Notes under the pieces: model-generated
Seen by the model: only the letters and a program-made list of their open reading frames with translations
Databases searched by the model: none
Told to the model about the DNA's origin: nothing
Shown here: piece after piece, positions 58,390-64,000 of the stretch
Numbering within the stretch: position 1 is the stretch's first letter
Layout: the number at the start of each line of letters is the position of its first letter
Program-made: the position numbers and the translations under genes
Source of the DNA: Carettochelys insculpta
Taxonomy: Eukaryota; Chordata; Testudines; Carettochelyidae
Length of the DNA: 64,000 bases
Reading direction: 5' to 3'
Assembly: GCF_033958435.1 (NCBI RefSeq)
Contig: NC_134161.1
Location: forward strand, 15,500,001-15,564,000

Positions 58390-59065
58390 TGAGCAGAGCA
58401 TCTCCTTTAAAAGAATTCTGGCTGCCATGGGGCACAGAAGGACATCTCTCTGTCCTTCCCATTTTTCTGGATGGAGGAGAGGACACTGGGATAAATGAGA
58501 GGTAAATGAGATACCTTCGATTCAGTCCCCGTAGAAGTTAAGGGTGCAGCACTTAAAGTGCCCGTAGTTGTACTGCCAACTACTCCCAGTTCACAGGATG
58601 ATATAGTTGGATTTCCTAAACTAATGAGGTTAGAGGAGAGACCTCCTAGAGAAGACGACAGAACCAAACAGACTGCTTCAGGAAAGGAAGTGGAAACTGC
58701 GTGTTTGAGCCAAAGGCTCTTTGGAGTCAGTGGGCAATTCTCCATGGTTTTGACTAGATTGCAGATCCATCCCTAGACAAGTGCTCTTCTGAAACCCTTT
58801 GTGTTTATATTAACTTGGTGTGCTGTTGGATGATGCATTGCTAGGCAAATTCCAAATCATGTAAATTCAACGCTACCTAATTTTTCTCTTTCCAGTTGGG
58901 ATTGTTGAAGGATGTAAGTAGAACTGAGGGAGTAAGCTGAAGCTATTCACTGGGTTGCCAATAGTTTTGGTTTACCATAAATTGCATTGCTTAATGAATA
59001 ATCAAGTTATCTTAAAAAAAGATGCCCACTTGTATATGTATGCATCAAGTGATTAGTTACAGAAG
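58390..59065. other. Unassigned sequence
   Basis: No feature supported. Confidence 0.4.
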
Positions 59066-59470
59066 GGAATATAACAGCCAGACTGGGTCAGACCAAAGGT
59101 CCATCTAGCCCAGTGTCCTGTCTTCCGACAGAGACCACTGCCAAGTGTCCCAGAAGGAGTGAACAGAACAGGAAACCACCAGGTGATCCCTCTCCTGTCA
59201 TCTGTTTCTAGCTTCTGACAAACATAGGCTAGAGACACCATTTCTTCTCCTCCTAGCTAATAGCCATTAATGGACCTAACCTCCATGAATTTATTTAGTT
59301 CTTTTCTGAACCCTGTTAGAGTTTTGGCCATCACAACCTCTTCTGGCCAGGAGTTCCACCATCCAACCATGCACTGTGTGAAGAAAAACTTCCTTTTGTT
59401 AGTTTTATACCTGCTACCCATAAATTTCATTTGATGACCCCTATGAAATTGGGAGAAGAGGCATAGCCTA
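59066..59470 (-). mobile_element. CR1 LINE 3' end, minus strand
   Basis: Same subfamily as the CR1 at 616-2289: CCAGACTGGGTCAGACCAAA at the 3' end, then CTAATAGCCATTAATGGACC around the ORF2 stop, then GGAGTTCCACCATCC and TAAATTTCATTTGATGACCC further upstream. Only the last 400 bp are present. Confidence 0.85.
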
Positions 59471-59485
59471 ACAGGATGGAATTAA

Positions 59486-59690
59486 AGCAAGCAGTCCAGT
59501 GGCACCTTGAAGACTAACAATATTATTTATTAGGTAATCAGCTTTTGTGGGAAAGAGCACTTCTTCAGATTCTGGAACAAAACTGAGAAAAACTCACAAA
59601 CCATTTTTTTCCCACAAAAGCTCATTATCTAATAAATAATATTGTTAGTCGTTAAGGTGTTACAGGATTGCTTGCTTTGTTTTGCAGTGA
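59486..59690 (+). mobile_element. Penelope-type inverted dimer, older copy
   Basis: Arms 59486-59551 and 59611-59677 are inverted around a loop of about 59 bases, and the right arm is followed by a short tail. The left arm contains TAACAATATTATTTATTAGG and the right arm CTAATAAATAATATTGTTAG. The arrangement matches 9154-9400 but arms have diverged more. No flanking duplication is visible. Confidence 0.68.
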
Positions 59691-60826
59691 TATGACCTCA
59701 CATGTCAATCTCTCTGAGGATGGAAGTAAGAGGTTGTTTAGACAGAACAATGTACAAACTTACCAATGGCCACGTCTTTTAGGGGAAGGAAGGGGTTCCC
59801 AACCCTTCTGTTTGAAATATTGGAAACTAAGCTCTACAGCATAGGAAACGTTCCAACGTTGTCTGTGTCAAGGGGAGGTGATGGTATTCAAGTGTGTTGT
59901 TCTTTTTAATTTCTCATTGGGATGAATCCCTGGTCCTAAACTCTGATGTGGTATTATTGGTAATGATGGAAAAAAAGTGCTATGTGGCACCCGAGAGGTG
60001 GCTGTGTCAGTGAGCGGGAAGTCAGCCATGCATCACCTGAGAAGCACCGTAGGGTCTGGTTCTTCAGGGTGAAAGGTGCTCTCTTTTCAAATGCCATGGG
60101 AATATCACCATGGGAGATGTCTCTCCCATTAACTCACACCCCCACAAGCACCCAGTGCATCTGGCAAGGGGGAAATTACCCTGAAGGGCTTATCCAAATA
60201 TTGCGCTAAAGGGTTTGCCATGGAGTGTAATTTGTGGGAGGCTGTGTTACACCACATCCAACATGTCATGTTGCATAACACAATGCATGGAGGAACTGAA
60301 CTGCAGAGCAGCTTTGTTTTCCAACCTGAAGGGTTTAGACACTTATTCATCCCAGGAGCGGGAAGTATTGTTTGTGCATGACATGGAGGCACTAGGGAGT
60401 GTGATAATGGGAAGAGTAGGGAATGAAAATCCCAGTGCTTGGGCCCTTTCAAATTCACCAAGGCTAATGTCCAGGCATTGTTCTATGGAGAATAAGCCTC
60501 CTTTGGCAGGTGGACTGTCGATCACCTAGTAAGGCCTTCCCCATCCCTGACTGAAGCCTCTTTGCAGTTAATGCCCAGGGGTGGGGGGAGTGGGGGGATA
60601 TGGAGAGCCCTCCTTTGCTGTTGCACCTGCATGGGGCATGACTGGCCTTCAGCTGGCTGTTCAGAGGATAGTTGTGTTGGGAGAACAGATGGTAGAACTG
60701 TTAGCTGGAGAGGAGGCACATCTCAGCTGTGGGACCATGGCCCTGCTAAGGAGTCTCTAATAGTGAAATAGGGATAACACGGGAGAGGATAGATCTCCAG
60801 TGAACATAATGCACCAGGACTTCAAG
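59691..60826. other. Unassigned sequence
   Basis: No supported gene. ORFs near 60129-60529 on both strands overlap without motifs. Confidence 0.4.
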
Positions 60827-61145
60827 TTTCTTTTCTTCTTTTCTTCTTCTTTGCACTCTGGGTGGAGCACAGGTCATCTTAAAGTCTCATCCACTTCTCT
60901 CTGTCTCTGGACAAAACTTCCAGCTGACTTCAGGAGTGCCCCAGTTGTTGTCCTTCAGTCTCAGTAGATCTTCTTCACGTTGTCCTAAGTCTTCCTCTTT
61001 TGTGTTTTCCTGGCATGTTCCACATGAGAGCTTGACAGGCTATGCAGTAGGATGGTTTTCTGAGAGGGTGGCCCAGCCACCCCCACTTTCTTCTCTTGAG
61101 TTGAACATCAAGTGGTTCTAAACCTGCTCTGTTCCAAAGCTCACC
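60827..61145 (-). mobile_element. RTE-like LINE 3' part, second copy
   Basis: GGGTGGAGCACAGGTCATCT, CCTCTTTTGTGTTTTCCTGG and AAGTGGTTCTAAACCTGCTC match 43340-43775 in order. The 3' side ends in a TTTCTTTTCTTCTTTTCTTC tract. The ORF is broken. Confidence 0.6.
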
Positions 61146-62764
61146 TGTCCTTTGGCAGAGCTAGAAGTGCCGCTGAGGGAAGGGCTAGCTACATCTCTTC
61201 TGAGATGCTTCCCACTCTGTTTGATCCCAGGAGTCATTAGGTCTTAAGATGTATTGCTTCCAGATGCTCTTGCTGAAATAGCTCACCTCTCCCTCCTTTA
61301 CCTCCCTCAGACAGCCTCACTTCCTAGAGATAGAGGTGTGCCTCCAGCAAGCCCCATTCTCTTCTGAGCTACACCAAGGCATCCCTGGTGAAATTGGGCA
61401 GGATTGAGCTGTTGTAACTAGCAGAAGGATTCCTCTTACACCACCCACCCACCACACATGGACCTTTCCACTGACAGATGAGTCACGCTGGCTCCCATAC
61501 CTGGCAGAGCCAACCACGTTGGTACGTCAGCAGTGCTGAAGGGGAAGCAGACCCTGTTGTGCTAGATGCTGTTCAAATACATCATGGGAGACAGTCCCTG
61601 CCCCCCAGAGAGCTCACAAGGGGACAGCTAAATTTAAGCTGATGGTTATAATTTCAAGCTCAAAGAGATGTGTGTACAAACTCTGGCAGTGCAGGCAGAG
61701 GGAGGGACTAGCTCCCCCAAGGAAATACTTCCTCTGGCAGTTGCTCCTCCTACTGCTGGTGTCACCAGCCTACACTTGGACTTTTAGCACACTGGCTTAG
61801 TTGAAATTCATATCTATTCCTCTAACCGAGCTGGAAATTACAGCTCCTGCTCTAGTGTAGACATACCTGAAATGGTGATGCACAGAGAAATGAGGTGGTT
61901 TATCCCCTATCCCACAGTAGGTATCCTATGCCAGGACCTTGAGCACAAAAATGATGAGAACACAATTCTGATAGGGAGAAATGGCTTAGAGACGCCTTTC
62001 GAACATGCACGTAACCGCCTGGGAGACTGGTAATGAGAGGGGACGATGCAATTAGAGAAGAGCTCTTGGGGTTTTTTGTTTGTTTTTTTGATTTATTTCC
62101 ACTCTCTGGCCTCTGGGGAAAAGGGTTTCAATTTTTAAAGTTCTGTCACAACAGGTTAGAATATTAGCAATCATGGTTCACTGCCATCTGTATTTGTTCC
62201 ATTTGTGGCATTTATGATGGTTATCCACATTAATTATTTCGCTGCTAAAGTCCCTTCTAATTTCAGAACACTGTTATTTCTAAGAAAGATGGATATTAAA
62301 TATGCCACACATCAGCGTGGGGTGGCATTACACCATGCTATTAAGTTCCGATGCGGAGGCTTGGCAAAAAATAACTTTGCTATTTGTAATCACCGTGAAG
62401 TGTTTTAGTGTTGTGGCTCAGAATAAGAAATAAAGCTGATGACAGGAGCTGATTTCTTATTAGGATGCTGTGCAGAAGTTTACATAAATCGGAAGGGAAA
62501 GCAGAACGTAACCCTTGGCTGGCCGGCTTCCATCAGATGTCTCTGAGATGGGCAATTGATGAGTGTAGAGAGCTGAGGAGATACCAGGTCTCCAGTGAAG
62601 TCTGGGGGTAGAGAGATGAGGCAGAAGAGGGGCCTTTGGTCCACAACTTGGCTAAAATGGGACCTTGTTCCAAAGCAGCTCTGGCTACATGGCCTGTGAT
62701 GACACCCTAAGTACCCGTGCCGTTATCATAGTGTCTGTGCAGCTCCCAGGAGACCTGGGCGTAG
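61146..62764. other. Unassigned sequence with a small repeat tail
   Basis: 61545-61640 (GTGCTAGATGCTGTTCAAAT, AGACAGTCCCTGCCCCCCAG) resembles an old L3/CR1-type tail. 61840-61873 may be a MITE end (CTCTAGTGTAGACATACC). 62200-62480 is AT-rich, repeat-free and possibly conserved. No gene supported. Confidence 0.4.
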
Positions 62765-62875
62765 GGCAGGCTCTTATCCCCCCTTGTGCAGACTGGGTCC
62801 AGAGACGCCAAGAGACTGGGCCGAAGTCAGATACAGAGTCAGTGGCAGAGGTAGGGGCTGAACACAGCCCTCGGA
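62765..62875 (+). mobile_element. MIR/L2-type remnant
   Basis: CAGGCTCTTATCCCCCCTTG, then CCAAGAGACTGGGCCGAAGT, then AGTCAGTGGCAGAGGTAGGG follow the ancient repeat order. Confidence 0.5.
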
Positions 62876-62948
62876 CGCTCCGATCATATTTCCTGTGCCT
62901 GAGCAGACTTCCTGCAAAGCTTTGAGGCCTGGGTTCTGCAGTGTCCTT

Positions 62949-63513
62949 CACCCACCCCAGCTCTGAACCCACACTGCACTGCATCCAACCCAGCTCTGCA
63001 CTCCCATTGTTCTGCACCCACCCCAGCTCTGAACCCACACTGCACTGCGTCCAGCCCAGCCCTGCACTCCCATTGTTCTGCACCCACCCCAGCTCTGAAC
63101 CCACACTGCACTGCATCCAGCCCAGCCCTGCACTCCCATTGTTCTGCACCCACCCCAGCTCTGAACCCACACTGCACTGCGTCCAGCCCAGCCCTGCACT
63201 CCCATTGTTCTGCACCCACCCCAGCTCTGAACCCACACTGCACTGCATCCAACCCAGCTCTGCACTCCCATTGTTCTGCACCCACCCCAGCTCTGAACCC
63301 ACACTGCACTGCGTCCAGCCCAGCCCTGCACTCCCATTGTTCTGCACCCACCCCAGCTCTGAACCCACACTGCACTGCATCCAACCCAGCTCTGCACTCC
63401 CATTGTTCTGCACCCACCCCAGCTCTGAACCCACACTGCACTGCGTCCAGCCCAGCCCTGCACTCCCATTGTTCTGCACCCACCCCAGCTCTGAACCCAC
63501 ACTGCACTGCACC
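62949..63513. repeat. 66-bp minisatellite, 8.5 units, with 132-bp higher-order pattern
   Basis: Units start at 62949, 63015, 63081, 63147, 63213, 63279, 63345, 63411 and a partial one at 63477. Each runs CACCCACCCCAGCTCTGAAC to CACTCCCATTGTTCTG. Two variants alternate: one with GCATCCAACCCAGCTCTG (units 1, 5, 7) and one with GCGTCCAGCCCAGCCCTG (units 2, 4, 6, 8); unit 3 is mixed. As 66 is divisible by three and the unit lacks stops in several frames, long ORFs appear on both strands. These are artefacts. Confidence 0.95.
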
Positions 63514-64000
63514 TACCCCCTTAGTGCATCTCATCTCATCCACCCCACACTGCATCTAGCTACGAACACCCTAGATCCACCTAGCCCCCACCTCTCACAG
63601 AGGTACAGCAGGCACAGCTACTCTGCTGCCTTGGCTGCTCCTGCGTCTTTGCCCTCAGTCTGCTCCCACACCGGTAACAGCTCCACATTCACACTGCGCA
63701 TGCTGCTGCACCACCCAAGCCTCTGAGCAAACCCACACTGCCTGCGCACACAGCTACCCTGCATGGGGAATGGAGCCTGCGTTGCACAGGGCACTGCCTC
63801 ACAACAAACCTGCGCCAGCACCTGCAATGAGAACGCCCTGCACTTCCTGCACCCGCCCCACCTGCACCCAGATTCCAGTCCTGGCCCCCCCAGCCGCACT
63901 GCACCTCCCGCTTGGCTTAATTACAAATTAACAGACTCGTTACAACTCTCCACTTAAATGCCTTGCAATTTGTTCCTTGATTCTGAAGCTCCATTTGCAT
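63514..64000. other. Pyrimidine-rich flank of the minisatellite
   Basis: CACACTGCATCTAGC, CACACTGCCTGCGCAC and CCTGCACCCGCCCCACCTGC echo the minisatellite unit, so this may be its degraded margin. No gene supported. Confidence 0.45.

Noticed and set aside
62685..63726. Long repetitive ORFs on both strands (up to 275 residues)
   Set aside because: They are read-through of a 66-bp tandem repeat with no stops in several frames; codon-independent and symmetric between strands.
1..64000. CRISPR arrays, phage or bacterial systems
   Set aside because: No spaced direct repeats of that kind, no operons; the repeat content is that of an amniote genome.

Overview
The window reads as sauropsid nuclear DNA, most likely from a turtle. 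It is dominated by CR1 LINEs. It also holds Penelope-like retroelements, several non-autonomous DNA transposon families with TTA, TA or hAT-type ends, old MIR/L2-like pieces and tRNA-like SINEs. This mix is what I know from turtle genomes, but the species call is inference. There are no operons, bacterial promoters or compact gene arrays. I found no host exon I would defend, so the window looks like intergenic or long-intron DNA.

Layout. 1-9 kb: a 5'-truncated CR1 (616-2289), with one frameshift in its reverse transcriptase (RT), sits inside a TTA-flanked MITE. Two abutting minus-strand CR1 copies (4098-5725) and a 444-bp MITE (6794-7237) follow. 9-24 kb: Penelope-type short units, one of them a near-perfect inverted dimer (9154-9400); a MIR; tRNA-like SINEs; two decayed CR1s (15970-17095); two short Penelope units with clean target duplications (20114-20236, 20433-20516). 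24-38 kb: more MITEs, including TIR-rich copies that split two CR1 elements (29351-29706, 33182-33508) and a 201-bp palindromic one with TA duplications (31493-31693). 38-49 kb: a Penelope fragment with a GIY-YIG endonuclease relic (38368-39015), a CR1 split by another Penelope copy (44156-44543), an RTE-like LINE with a probable inverted 5' part, and a 1.9-kb ruined CR1. 49-64 kb: a 681-bp Harbinger-type element with perfect TTA duplications (48749-49429), a solo LTR (50586-50984), a 489-bp hAT-like element, another Penelope hairpin, and a 66-bp minisatellite whose units alternate in a 132-bp higher-order pattern (62949-63513).

How the parts relate. The coding relics belong to selfish elements. 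CR1, Penelope and RTE-like LINEs supplied their own RT and endonuclease. The MITEs, solo LTR and short Penelope units carry no complete protein gene and would have used enzymes made elsewhere. Nesting gives a relative order: Penelope and TTA-type MITEs are younger than the CR1s they interrupt, while the CR1 at 616-2289 is younger than the MITE it entered. The most unusual signal is the Penelope group. Truncated full elements, short solo units and inverted dimers share one terminal sequence. All family names come from recognised motifs and pattern memory; no database search was possible.
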